This document shows, one piece after another, positions 51,560 through 58,985 of a stretch of 64,000 nucleotides of DNA. The stretch covers positions 2,542,001 to 2,606,000 of the forward strand of contig CAVTLA010000001.1 in NCBI GenBank assembly GCA_963735465.1. The letters are read 5' to 3'. The notes under the pieces were generated by a model that ran no database searches, was not told the DNA's origin, and saw only the letters and a program-made list of their open reading frames with translations. Numbering within the stretch: position 1 is the stretch's first letter; the number at the start of each line of letters is the position of its first letter. A program made the position numbers and the translations under genes. The stretch comes from DASZHJ01 sp963735465 (lineage in GTDB: Bacteria > Pseudomonadota > Alphaproteobacteria > ATCC43930 > CGMCC-115725).

Positions 51560-51919
51560 TTAATTCTTGAGCTCGGCCTCGACCGCGGCGCAGATCTGCT
51601 CCAGCGAGAACGGCTTGGAGATCACGCGGTGAATGAGCGCCTCGAGGTTGTGGGCGCGCCGCTGCTCCTCGGCATAGCCGGTCATCAGCAGGATCCGCAT
51701 GCCGGGATATTCCTTGCTGACCTTGAGCGCCAAGGCGATGCCGTCGAGGGCGGGCATCACGATGTCGGTGAGCAGCAGGTCATAGCTCTCGATCTGCAGC
51801 TCGGCAAGCGCCGCCAGCCCGTCGCCGACCGTCCGAACCTCGTGGCCGATATGCCTGAGCGCGCGCTCGACAAAGGCCTGCACGGAGACCTCGTCCTCGG
51901 CGATCAGGATTTTGGCCAT
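51560..51919 (-). CDS. cpdR: Cell-cycle response regulator CpdR-like
   Basis: A 119-residue stand-alone receiver domain. It has the acidic pocket (Glu8-Asp9), phospho-acceptor Asp52 in LLTDIVMPALDG, Thr80 in LLMTGYAEE, and Lys102 in ISKPF. The segments IALALKVSKEYP, AEEQRRAHNLEALIHRVISKPF match CpdR of Caulobacter and relatives. Unphosphorylated CpdR directs ClpXP to regulators such as PdeA and, indirectly, CtrA. It lies 28 bases after the zinc-ribbon gene, probably the same transcript. Confidence 0.85.
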   Translation of the reverse strand: MAKILIAEDEVSVQAFVERALRHIGHEVRTVGDGLAALAELQIESYDLLLTDIVMPALDGIALALKVSKEYPGMRILLMTGYAEEQRRAHNLEALIHRVISKPFSLEQICAAVEAELKN

Positions 51920-51947
51920 GATCTACGGCACGCTGTTGCGCTGGCGG

Positions 51948-52658
51948 TTAGCCGTCCCCGTCGACGAAATCCACCACCATGCCGGTGGCGGCCTCGCTCG
52001 GTCGGGTGACGCTGGTGGTGAAGGGAACGCTGGCGCCGGGCAGCAGGCGCTCGGTGCTCACGCTGAAGGTCCAGGACTGCACGACACGGTCATTGGGGTC
52101 CTTCAGCAGCACTCTGAGCTTCGGCACCGGCTGGGCGTCGGGGGAAATGTTGATCACCTCGCCCTCGATCACGAGTCGCGGCACGCCGTTCTCCTCGTCG
52201 CGACGCGGCACCGCGCGCACCTGGAGCACTTCGTTCGCCTGGGGCGCGGCGATTCCGAGCAGCGCGTAGAGCCGCGCCGAGGCGGGCCACATGCGCACCA
52301 CCTGGTCGTGTCCGAAATAGCCGCCGCCCAGCACGCCTCCCACGATCACCAGGAGCAGGATCCAGCCGATCGCGGCGCCGATTCGGCGCGGACGGCGTGG
52401 CACCGCGGGAAGCTGGATACGCTCCTCGATTCGCTCGGGCGCCTGGAGCGGCGTCGGTGCCAGGGATGCCGGCGCCGGCCCGGGCGGCGGCTCGATCGGC
52501 GGCGGTGGCAGCACATCCGCCGGGACCGCCTCGTCCGGCGGTGGCGCCTGATGCCAGGTGTTGGAGCATTGCGCGCACCGCACCATCCGCCCGCTGGGGC
52601 CCAGCGCGCGCGGATCGACGAGGTAGCGAATGCGGCAGACTGAGCAGGTGACGATCAT
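51948..52658 (-). CDS. MJ0042-type zinc-ribbon protein with DUF3426-like domain
   Basis: A 236-residue protein with an N-terminal zinc ribbon: CSVC and CAQC (about residues 5-31) in the MJ0042 pattern. A Pro-rich linker (about 45-90) leads to one membrane helix (about 98-118), and the C-terminal domain (about 145-230) has EGEVINISPDAQPVPKLRVLL, typical of DUF3426. The family is conserved in alphaproteobacteria next to ftsEX, but its function is unknown. It is divergent from ftsE, so the two share a control region. Confidence 0.85.
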   Translation of the reverse strand: MIVTCSVCRIRYLVDPRALGPSGRMVRCAQCSNTWHQAPPPDEAVPADVLPPPPIEPPPGPAPASLAPTPLQAPERIEERIQLPAVPRRPRRIGAAIGWILLLVIVGGVLGGGYFGHDQVVRMWPASARLYALLGIAAPQANEVLQVRAVPRRDEENGVPRLVIEGEVINISPDAQPVPKLRVLLKDPNDRVVQSWTFSVSTERLLPGASVPFTTSVTRPSEAATGMVVDFVDGDG

Positions 52659-52855
52659 GTACGGGTGGAAATCCTGACCGGGCTCCCTTATACGGCGCGG
52701 CCCCGGGCGAGGCAAGGAGGAGGCCCATGCCGCGCAACCCTCCGGCGATGGCGAAAAACCGCGACTCGGCGGGCGATTCTCGCCATGGACGGAGTCGGAG
52801 GCAACGCTTCCCGCCGCGCCAAGCCCGTGCTTTACGCCAGCGGGCGCCCCATGCC

Positions 52856-53581
52856 ATGTTCGCGCCCCGGAGCGCGCGGCCGGCGAGTGAAGAGGCGCCC
52901 TTGGTCCGTTTCGAGAATGTCGGCATGCGATATGGCGCGGGTCCCGAGATCCTGCGCGATGTCACCTTCGGCCTCGAGCCGGGGTCGTTCCACTTCCTCA
53001 CCGGGCCCAGCGGCGCCGGCAAATCGAGCCTGCTGAAGCTGATGTATCTCGCCGAGCGGCCATCCCGCGGCCTGATCTCGCTGTTCGGGCGCGACATCGC
53101 GACGACGCCGCGGCGCCAGATGCCGCCGCTCCGGCGCAAGATCGGCGTGGTGTTCCAGGATTTCCGCCTGATCGACCATCTCTCCGCCTTCGACAACGTG
53201 GCCTTGCCGCTCCGGGTCGCCGATGTGCCGGAGCATGATGTCGCCGAGCATGTCACCGAGCTCCTGAGCTGGGTCGGCCTCGCCGAGCATCTCCATGCCC
53301 GGCCGCCGACGCTGTCCGGCGGGCAGCAGCAGCGGGTCGCGATCGCCCGCGCCGTCATCGGCCGGCCGAGCCTGCTGCTCGCCGACGAACCCACCGGCAA
53401 CGTCGACGACGAGCTGGCGCTCCGCCTGATGCGCCTCTTCGAGGAGCTGAACAAGCTCGGCACCACCTTGGTCATCGCCACCCACAGCGAGGGTCTGGTG
53501 GAGCGCTTCGACCATCCGCGCCTGCACCTGGAGCGCGGCGAGCTCCGGGTCGAGCGCCGGCGCGGGCGGTCGGTGCGCTGA
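52856..53581 (+). CDS. ftsE: Cell division ATP-binding protein FtsE
   Basis: A 241-residue ABC ATPase. Walker A is GPSGAGKSS, the Q-loop is VVFQDFRLIDHL, the signature is LSGGQQQRVAIARA and Walker B is LLLADEPTGNVD, all FtsE-like. FtsE/FtsX control cell-wall hydrolases at the division site. The ATG at 52856 leaves an N-terminal tail of about 15 residues; a later TTG at the LVRFENV segment cannot be excluded. The stop overlaps the ftsX ATG. Confidence 0.95.
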   Translation: MFAPRSARPASEEAPLVRFENVGMRYGAGPEILRDVTFGLEPGSFHFLTGPSGAGKSSLLKLMYLAERPSRGLISLFGRDIATTPRRQMPPLRRKIGVVFQDFRLIDHLSAFDNVALPLRVADVPEHDVAEHVTELLSWVGLAEHLHARPPTLSGGQQQRVAIARAVIGRPSLLLADEPTGNVDDELALRLMRLFEELNKLGTTLVIATHSEGLVERFDHPRLHLERGELRVERRRGRSVR

Positions 53582-54477
53582 TGGCCCGGGCTCGTCTGGA
53601 CCTGCCGCTCAATCGCGACGGCTCCGTGCGCTTCCTGCCATGGATGGTGGCGCTCATGGTCTATCTCGCGAGCCTGGCGCTGGCGGGCGCCGTCGTCGTC
53701 CGCGATGTGGTGGAGCGCTGGGACCGCGGCCTCAGCGGCACCCTCACCGTGGAGCTGCCGGCCGCTCCCGTCGGCGGCAAGGACGACGGCGCGGTGGAAG
53801 TCGCGCTCAAAGTGCTGCGGGCGGCGCCCGGCGTGGTGAGCGCGGCGGCCCTGGATCAGCGCCGCACCGCCGAGCTGCTCGAGCCCTGGCTCGGCAGCAA
53901 CATCGATCCGTCGGAGCTGCCGCTGCCCCGCCTCATCGATCTCCGCATCGATATCGGCGCCGGCGTCGATGTGCCGTCCCTCAGTGCCCGGATCGCCGCG
54001 GCGGTGCCGGGCGCGCAGATCGACGACCACCGGCGCTGGCTCGACCGCGTGATCCGCACCGCGCTCGCGATCGAGGCCATGGCCGGGGTGGTGGTGATCC
54101 TGGTGGGCCTCTCGGCGGTGCTGGCGGTGATCTTCGCCACCCGCACCGGGCTTGCCGTGCACCACAGCATCGTCGAGGTGCTGCATCTCATCGGCGCCCG
54201 CGACAGCTACATCGCGCACCAATTCGAGCGCCACGCGCTGCGCCTCGGCCTGCGCGGCGGCATCGTCGGACTGGCGCTGGCGCTGCTGACACTTCTCGGG
54301 ATCAGCGACGCCGCCGAGCGCGTCGGCTCCGTCAGCGACGCCGTGCGCATGCTGCCCGCCCTCAGCGCGCCGCCGGTAGAGTGGGCCCTCCTCCTCCTGC
54401 TGCCGCTGGCTGCGGGATTGATCGCCATGCTGACGGCCCGCATCACCGTGCTGCGCGCGCTGGCGCGCATGCCCTGA
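53581..54477 (+). CDS. ftsX: Cell division protein FtsX
   Basis: A 298-residue membrane protein with four helices (about 20-41, 160-186, 218-240, 268-290), one before a large periplasmic loop (about 42-155) and three after. The segment EVLHLIGARDSYIAHQFERHALRLGLRGG is the conserved coupling loop of FtsX that contacts FtsE. The start overlaps the FtsE stop by one base (TGATG), and the stop overlaps ydcF, supporting one coupled operon. Confidence 0.93.
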   Translation: MARARLDLPLNRDGSVRFLPWMVALMVYLASLALAGAVVVRDVVERWDRGLSGTLTVELPAAPVGGKDDGAVEVALKVLRAAPGVVSAAALDQRRTAELLEPWLGSNIDPSELPLPRLIDLRIDIGAGVDVPSLSARIAAAVPGAQIDDHRRWLDRVIRTALAIEAMAGVVVILVGLSAVLAVIFATRTGLAVHHSIVEVLHLIGARDSYIAHQFERHALRLGLRGGIVGLALALLTLLGISDAAERVGSVSDAVRMLPALSAPPVEWALLLLLPLAAGLIAMLTARITVLRALARMP

Positions 54478-55139
54478 TGCCGCCGCGCGCCGGGATCGAG
54501 CCGGGAGGCCGCAAACGCCGCCCGGGGTTCGTCTTCGCCGCCTCGGTGCTGTTCGTGTTGGTGGCGATGCCGGTGCTCTGGCTCGCCGGCTTGGTCTGGT
54601 TCGCCGAGACCATTCCCGAGGTGGTGGAGGATGTCAGCACGCCCACCGACGCCATCGTCGTGCTGACCGGTGGCAGCCAGCGCGTGCAGGTGGGATTGCG
54701 GCTCCTTGCCGACGGCCGGGCGAAGAAGCTCTTCGTGTCCGGCGTCTATCCCACGGTGGATGTGCCGGGGCTGCTGCACGCCGAGCGACAGGGGCCCGAT
54801 GCGGCGCAGCTGCAGTGCTGCATCGTGCTCGGTCACATCGCCGACAATACCTACGGCAACGCCCAGGAAACCGCGACCTGGATGCAGGAGGAGCGCTATC
54901 GCTCGCTCCGCCTGGTCACCGCCGGCTATCATATGCGCCGCAGCCTGCTGGAATTCGCCCGCGCGATGCCCGACGTCCGCATCATCCCGAACCCGGTCTT
55001 CCCGGAGAAGGTGAAGCAAGGCCGCTGGTGGGCGTGGCCCGGGACTCTGGGTCTGATCGTGGGCGAGTATAACAAATACATGTACGCTCTCTCGCGGCCG
55101 TGGCTGCCGATACCGCCGGAGCCGGAGCCGCAGGGGTGA
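54477..55139 (+). CDS. YdcF/DUF218 family membrane-anchored protein
   Basis: A 220-residue protein with an N-terminal membrane helix (about 20-42) and a DUF218 domain. The domain shows AIVVLTGGSQRVQVGLRLLADGR, ADNTYGNAQETATWM and LVTAGYHMRRSLLEFARAMP. DUF218 proteins include SanA-type and ElyC-like envelope factors. The conserved Gly and Thr/Asn residues suggest a nucleotide or sugar-lipid binding site. It overlaps ftsX by one base and plsC by four. Confidence 0.88.
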   Translation: MPPRAGIEPGGRKRRPGFVFAASVLFVLVAMPVLWLAGLVWFAETIPEVVEDVSTPTDAIVVLTGGSQRVQVGLRLLADGRAKKLFVSGVYPTVDVPGLLHAERQGPDAAQLQCCIVLGHIADNTYGNAQETATWMQEERYRSLRLVTAGYHMRRSLLEFARAMPDVRIIPNPVFPEKVKQGRWWAWPGTLGLIVGEYNKYMYALSRPWLPIPPEPEPQG

Positions 55140-55867
55140 TCGCGCTCCGCTCGATCCTCTTCAACCTCGCTTTCTACGGTTGGACCGCCCTTCTAGGCGT
55201 CCTCGCGATGCCCATGGTGGTGGCGCCCCGGGCGGCGGTGATGGGGTTCGGCCGCTGGTGGTCGAATACGGTCCTGGAGCTGGCGCGCGTTATCGCCGGG
55301 ATCGACTACGAGCTGCGCGGCGCCGAGCATCTGGGCCACGGGCCCACCATCATCGCCATGAAGCACCAGTCCGCCTGGGACACGCTGGCAGTGCCGGTGC
55401 TGATTCACGACCCCGCCATCGTCCTGAAGCGGGAGCTGCTGTGGATCCCGCTCTACGGCTGGTACGCGCGCCGCGCCGGGATGATCGCGGTGGACCGCGG
55501 CGCCGGCGCCACCGCCCTCAAATCCATGCTGCGGCGCGCCGAGGCGGTGGCCGCGCAAGGCCGCCCGATCGTGATCTTTCCCGAAGGCACCCGCACGGCG
55601 GTGGGCACGAGCCGGCCCTATCATCCCGGCGTTGCCGCGCTCTATGGCCGGCTGCGGCTACCGGTGGTGCCGGTTGCGGTCAACTCCGGCCTGTTCTGGC
55701 CCCGCCGCCGCTTCCTGAAGCGGCCCGGCCGCATCGTGGTGGAGGCGCTGCCGCCGCTGCCGCCCGGCATGGAGCGCCGCGCCTTCCTGGCGGAGCTGCA
55801 GGCGCGCATAGAGACCGCCACGGCGCGCCTCGTCGCCGAGGCCGAAAGCGCCAGACGGAAGCGCTAA
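55136..55867 (+). CDS. plsC: Lysophospholipid acyltransferase (PlsC family)
   Basis: A 243-residue acyltransferase with an N-terminal hydrophobic helix. The catalytic HX4D is in MKHQSAWDT (His-Gln-Ser-Ala-Trp-Asp), followed by KRELLWIPLYGW, and the substrate motif FPEGTRT. It acylates 1-acylglycerol-3-phosphate to phosphatidate. The start is GTG at 55136 overlapping the ydcF TGA by four bases, which fits translational coupling. In-frame ATG starts upstream lie inside ydcF. Confidence 0.9.
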   Translation: MIALRSILFNLAFYGWTALLGVLAMPMVVAPRAAVMGFGRWWSNTVLELARVIAGIDYELRGAEHLGHGPTIIAMKHQSAWDTLAVPVLIHDPAIVLKRELLWIPLYGWYARRAGMIAVDRGAGATALKSMLRRAEAVAAQGRPIVIFPEGTRTAVGTSRPYHPGVAALYGRLRLPVVPVAVNSGLFWPRRRFLKRPGRIVVEALPPLPPGMERRAFLAELQARIETATARLVAEAESARRKR

Positions 55868-55954
55868 CGACCCTCTTCCCGCCGCAGCACTTCATGCGAT
55901 GATGGGCGGCGAGCCTATCCCCGCTCGATCCACCCGCACCTCGACAGAGAGATC

Positions 55955-57247
55955 ATGGCAGAATTTTTCCCGCTCGAACCTTCGCTCTGGGCCGCCACCG
56001 CGCCCGCCGCGGCGCCGACGCCGCCACTGGACGCGCCCGGCACCGCCGATGTCTGCGTGGTCGGCGGCGGCTATGCCGGGCTCTCGACCGCCCTGCATCT
56101 CGCCGAGCGCGGCATCAAGGTGGTGGTGCTGGAGGCGCGCGAGCCCGGCTTCGGCGGCTCCGGCCGCAACGGCGGCCAGGTGATCCCCGGCCTCAAATAC
56201 GATCCCGACGAGATCATGGCGATGCTCGGCGAGGAGCGCGGCCAGCACCTCGTCAAGTTCGCCGGCGGCACCGCCGACGTGGTGTTCGATCTCATCGAGC
56301 GCCACCGCATGGACGTGCCGCGCGTGCGCAAGGGCTGGATCCAGGGCGCCCACAACGATGCCGCGGTGAAGCTCGCCGAGGGCCGCGCCCGGCAGTGGGA
56401 AAAGCTCGGCGCGCCGGTGCAGTTCCTGGACAAGCGCGAGACCGACCGCCTGCTGGGCAACGACAAGTACCCCGGCGGCTGGCTCGACCGCCGCGGTGGC
56501 GCGATCCAGCCGCTTGCCTATGCGCGCGGCCTCGCCCGGGCGGCGCTCGCCGCCGGCGCCCGCATCCACGGCGGCACGCCGGTCACCTCGCTCACGCGCG
56601 CCGGCAAACAATGGACGGTAGCAACCGCGCTCGGCCACAGCGTTACCGCGGATCAGGTCGTGCTCTGCACCAACGGCTACACCAGCGAGCTCTGGCCGTC
56701 GCTGCGCCAGACCGTCATCACGCCGAACTCCTTCCAGTTCGCCACCGAGCCGCTCTCCGACAATCTCCGCCGCTCGGTGCTGCCGGAGGGGCAGGTCACC
56801 TCGGACACGCGCAAGCTCCTGCTCTACTACCGCCTCGATCACATGGGCCGTCTGCTGATCGGCGGACGCGGGCCGTTCCGCGAGCCGAAGGGCCCCTCGG
56901 ACTGGGCGCATCTGGAGCGCGTGCTGCCGAAGCTCTTCCCGCAGCTCGCGGGCACGCCTATCGGCTATCGCTGGTGCGGACGGCTCACCATCACGACAGA
57001 CCATATGCCGCATCTGCACGAGCCGGCGCCGGGCGTGCTGATCGAGATCGGCTGCCAGGGCCGCGGCGTGGGCTTGCAGAGCGCGATGGGAAAGGTGATG
57101 GCGGAGTATGTCGCGACCCGCGACGCGCGCGCGCTTCCCCTCCCCTTCACGCCGCTGAAGACCATTCCGTTCCACTTGCTGCAGCGCGCTTACGTCGCAG
57201 CGGCGGTGACGTGGTACCGCTTCACCGACGGCGGCATGCGCGCGTGA
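55955..57247 (+). CDS. FAD-dependent oxidoreductase, DAO/gamma-glutamylputrescine oxidase-like
   Basis: A 430-residue flavoprotein. The FAD-binding VCVVGGGYAGLSTALHLAERG (about residues 33-53) is followed by an acidic end (VLEAREPGFGGSGRNGGQV), a layout typical of the D-amino acid oxidase family members such as PuuB and OoxB. The C-terminal block EIGCQGRGVGLQSAMGKVMAEY closes the FAD site. The amine or amino-acid substrate is not known; the next gene is a LysE-type exporter, which fits amino-acid or amine metabolism. Confidence 0.87.
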   Translation: MAEFFPLEPSLWAATAPAAAPTPPLDAPGTADVCVVGGGYAGLSTALHLAERGIKVVVLEAREPGFGGSGRNGGQVIPGLKYDPDEIMAMLGEERGQHLVKFAGGTADVVFDLIERHRMDVPRVRKGWIQGAHNDAAVKLAEGRARQWEKLGAPVQFLDKRETDRLLGNDKYPGGWLDRRGGAIQPLAYARGLARAALAAGARIHGGTPVTSLTRAGKQWTVATALGHSVTADQVVLCTNGYTSELWPSLRQTVITPNSFQFATEPLSDNLRRSVLPEGQVTSDTRKLLLYYRLDHMGRLLIGGRGPFREPKGPSDWAHLERVLPKLFPQLAGTPIGYRWCGRLTITTDHMPHLHEPAPGVLIEIGCQGRGVGLQSAMGKVMAEYVATRDARALPLPFTPLKTIPFHLLQRAYVAAAVTWYRFTDGGMRA

Positions 57248-57280
57248 GAAGAGTGCAGCTCTGAACATCTGAGGTGCCGA

Positions 57281-57895
57281 ATGTCCCTCGAGCTCTATCT
57301 CGCCTACCTCCTCGCCACCGTCGTCATCACCATCGTGCCGGGGCCCGCGGTGACCATGGTGGTGGCGAACAGCCTCACGCACGGCACGCGCGCGGGTTTG
57401 CTCAATGTCGTCGGGGCGCAGCTGGCCCTGGCGATCCTCATCGGCGTGATCCTGGTGGGCCTCGCCTCCATCATCGAGACCATGGGCTGGTGGTTCGACT
57501 GGGTGCGCCTCGCCGGCGCCACCTATCTCGTCTGGATCGGCATCAAGCTCCTGCGCTCCTCCGGCGAGCTCGCCGACGGCGGGCGGGCGCCGGCGCCGCG
57601 CGGCGGATTCTTCCTGCAGGGGTTCCTGGTGATGCTCAGCAATCCCAAGGCGCTCCTCTTCTTCGGCGCCTTCATTCCGCAATTCGTCGATCCCCGCGGG
57701 AACTACGTGGGCCAGGTGCTCCTGCTGGGCGCCACCGCCATGGTGGTGGCGATCTTCTCCGACGGCGGCTACGCGGTGCTGAGCGGCCGCGCCCGGCACC
57801 TGCTCTCGCGCCGACGCGTGCAGCTCGCATCCCGCATCGGTGGCGCCTGCCTGATCGGCGGCGGCGTCTGGCTGGCCTTCGCGCGGGCGAAATAG
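57281..57895 (+). CDS. LysE/RhtB family amino-acid exporter
   Basis: A 204-residue membrane protein with about six helices. The family signature VPGPAVTMVVANSL near residue 20 and the segment FLQGFLVMLSNPKALLFFGAFIPQFV (about 108-133) are characteristic. Proteins of this group expel basic, homoserine, threonine or similar amino acids. It stands 33 bases after the FAD oxidoreductase gene and 23 bases before the hydrolase gene. Confidence 0.92.
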   Translation: MSLELYLAYLLATVVITIVPGPAVTMVVANSLTHGTRAGLLNVVGAQLALAILIGVILVGLASIIETMGWWFDWVRLAGATYLVWIGIKLLRSSGELADGGRAPAPRGGFFLQGFLVMLSNPKALLFFGAFIPQFVDPRGNYVGQVLLLGATAMVVAIFSDGGYAVLSGRARHLLSRRRVQLASRIGGACLIGGGVWLAFARAK

Positions 57896-57918
57896 CAACC
57901 ATCGGGACGGAGGCGGCG

Positions 57919-58803
57919 ATGTTCGAAGGCTTCACCCGCACGGAGATCAAGACGTCGGGCGCCCGCATCCACCTTCGCCACGGCGGCAAGGGACCGCCGC
58001 TCCTGCTCCTGCACGGCAATCCGCTCAGCCACGTCTCCTGGCACAAGATCGCCAATCAGCTCGCCGAGCGCTTTCACGTGGTGGCCGCCGATCTCCGCGG
58101 CTATGGCGACAGCGTCGGTCCGGAGGACGGCGGCGAGAACCACGTCAACTATTCGTTCCGCGCCATGGCCCAGGATCAGGTCGAGGTGATGGAGCAGCTG
58201 GGCTATGGGGAATTCTTCGTCGCCGGCCACGATCGCGGCGCCCGCACCACCCACCGCATGTGCCTCGATCATCCGCTGCGGGTGAAGCGCGCGGCCGTTA
58301 TCGACATCCTGCCGAGCCAGTACATCTGGACCCACACGTCGAAGAACTGGGCGCTCAAGTCCTGGCACTGGTCCTTCATGGCGCAGCCCTACGATCTGCC
58401 GGAGCGCATGATGGCCGCGGTGCCGGCGCAGTGGTTCATGGAGCGCAAGCTCTCCAAGCCCGGCATCGGCCTCGGCTTCTTCGGCGAGGAAGCCTTCGCG
58501 GAATACGTCCGCTGCTTCACCTGGAAGACCATCCGCGGCTCCTGCGAGGATTACCGCGCCTGCGTCACCTGCGATCTGGAGATGGACACGGCGGATCTGA
58601 ACGCCGGCCGCAAGGTGGCGTGCCCGCTCCTGGTGGTCTGGGGCGCCCGCAGCCATACCGGCACGGTCCACGGCGACGTGCTGGGGGTCTGGAAGGGTTA
58701 CGCCAGCAATGCCACCGGGGGCCCCATCGACTGCGGCCACTACGTGCCGGAGGAAGCGCCCCAGGCGACCCTGGAGTGGCTGCTCCGGCATTTCGCAGGG
58801 TGA
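57919..58803 (+). CDS. Haloacetate dehalogenase-like alpha/beta hydrolase
   Basis: A 294-residue hydrolase closely patterned on fluoroacetate dehalogenase. It has LLHGNPLSHVSWHK (oxyanion site), GHDRGAR with nucleophile Asp105 and carboxylate-binding Arg106/Arg109, VIDIL with Asp129, the halide-binding pair His150-Trp151 (WHWSF), Tyr212 in EDYRA, and the base His274 in CGHYVPEE. These match, with the same spacing, the set I recall from the Rhodopseudomonas enzyme. The substrate cannot be fixed. ATG at 57919 follows GGACGGAGG-like sequence. Confidence 0.85.
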   Translation: MFEGFTRTEIKTSGARIHLRHGGKGPPLLLLHGNPLSHVSWHKIANQLAERFHVVAADLRGYGDSVGPEDGGENHVNYSFRAMAQDQVEVMEQLGYGEFFVAGHDRGARTTHRMCLDHPLRVKRAAVIDILPSQYIWTHTSKNWALKSWHWSFMAQPYDLPERMMAAVPAQWFMERKLSKPGIGLGFFGEEAFAEYVRCFTWKTIRGSCEDYRACVTCDLEMDTADLNAGRKVACPLLVVWGARSHTGTVHGDVLGVWKGYASNATGGPIDCGHYVPEEAPQATLEWLLRHFAG

Positions 58804-58812
58804 GTCACGGCT

Positions 58813-58832
58813 TGTGGACTGATTGATCCACA
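58813..58832. terminator. Short hairpin after hydrolase gene
   Basis: TGTGGA (58813-58818) pairs with TCCACA (58827-58832) around an eight-base loop. It begins ten bases after the hydrolase stop. It is followed by CCCTTTC but no strong T-run, so a weak terminator is only a guess. Confidence 0.35.
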
Positions 58833-58905
58833 GCCCTTTCATCCCGTGGGCACCTTGAAAGATGCCGGTATCACAGCTATTTACAGGAGGTTCCCCAGGC
58901 ATAAC

Positions 58906-58940
58906 TCTGTGGAAACAAATACAGAACACTATGCTATAAT
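58906..58940 (+). promoter_or_regulatory. Candidate nrdJ promoter with perfect TATAAT and NrdR-like half box
   Basis: A perfect TATAAT (58935-58940) lies in an AT-rich stretch 46 bases before the nrdJ start. It overlaps ACACTATGC (58926 on), which matches the first half of the NrdR box. The -35 is poor and sits within TCTGT-N10-ACAGA (58906-58925), an inverted repeat that may bind a regulator. Confidence 0.4.
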
Positions 58941-58985
58941 ACCTCCATCCGACGGAGCCGGATCGCCGATCCTCGGGAGTCTCTG

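Noticed and set aside
58804..58985. Cobalamin riboswitch upstream of nrdJ
   Set aside because: No conserved B12-box or supporting stems were found in the 180 bases, and the region is too short and AT-rich.
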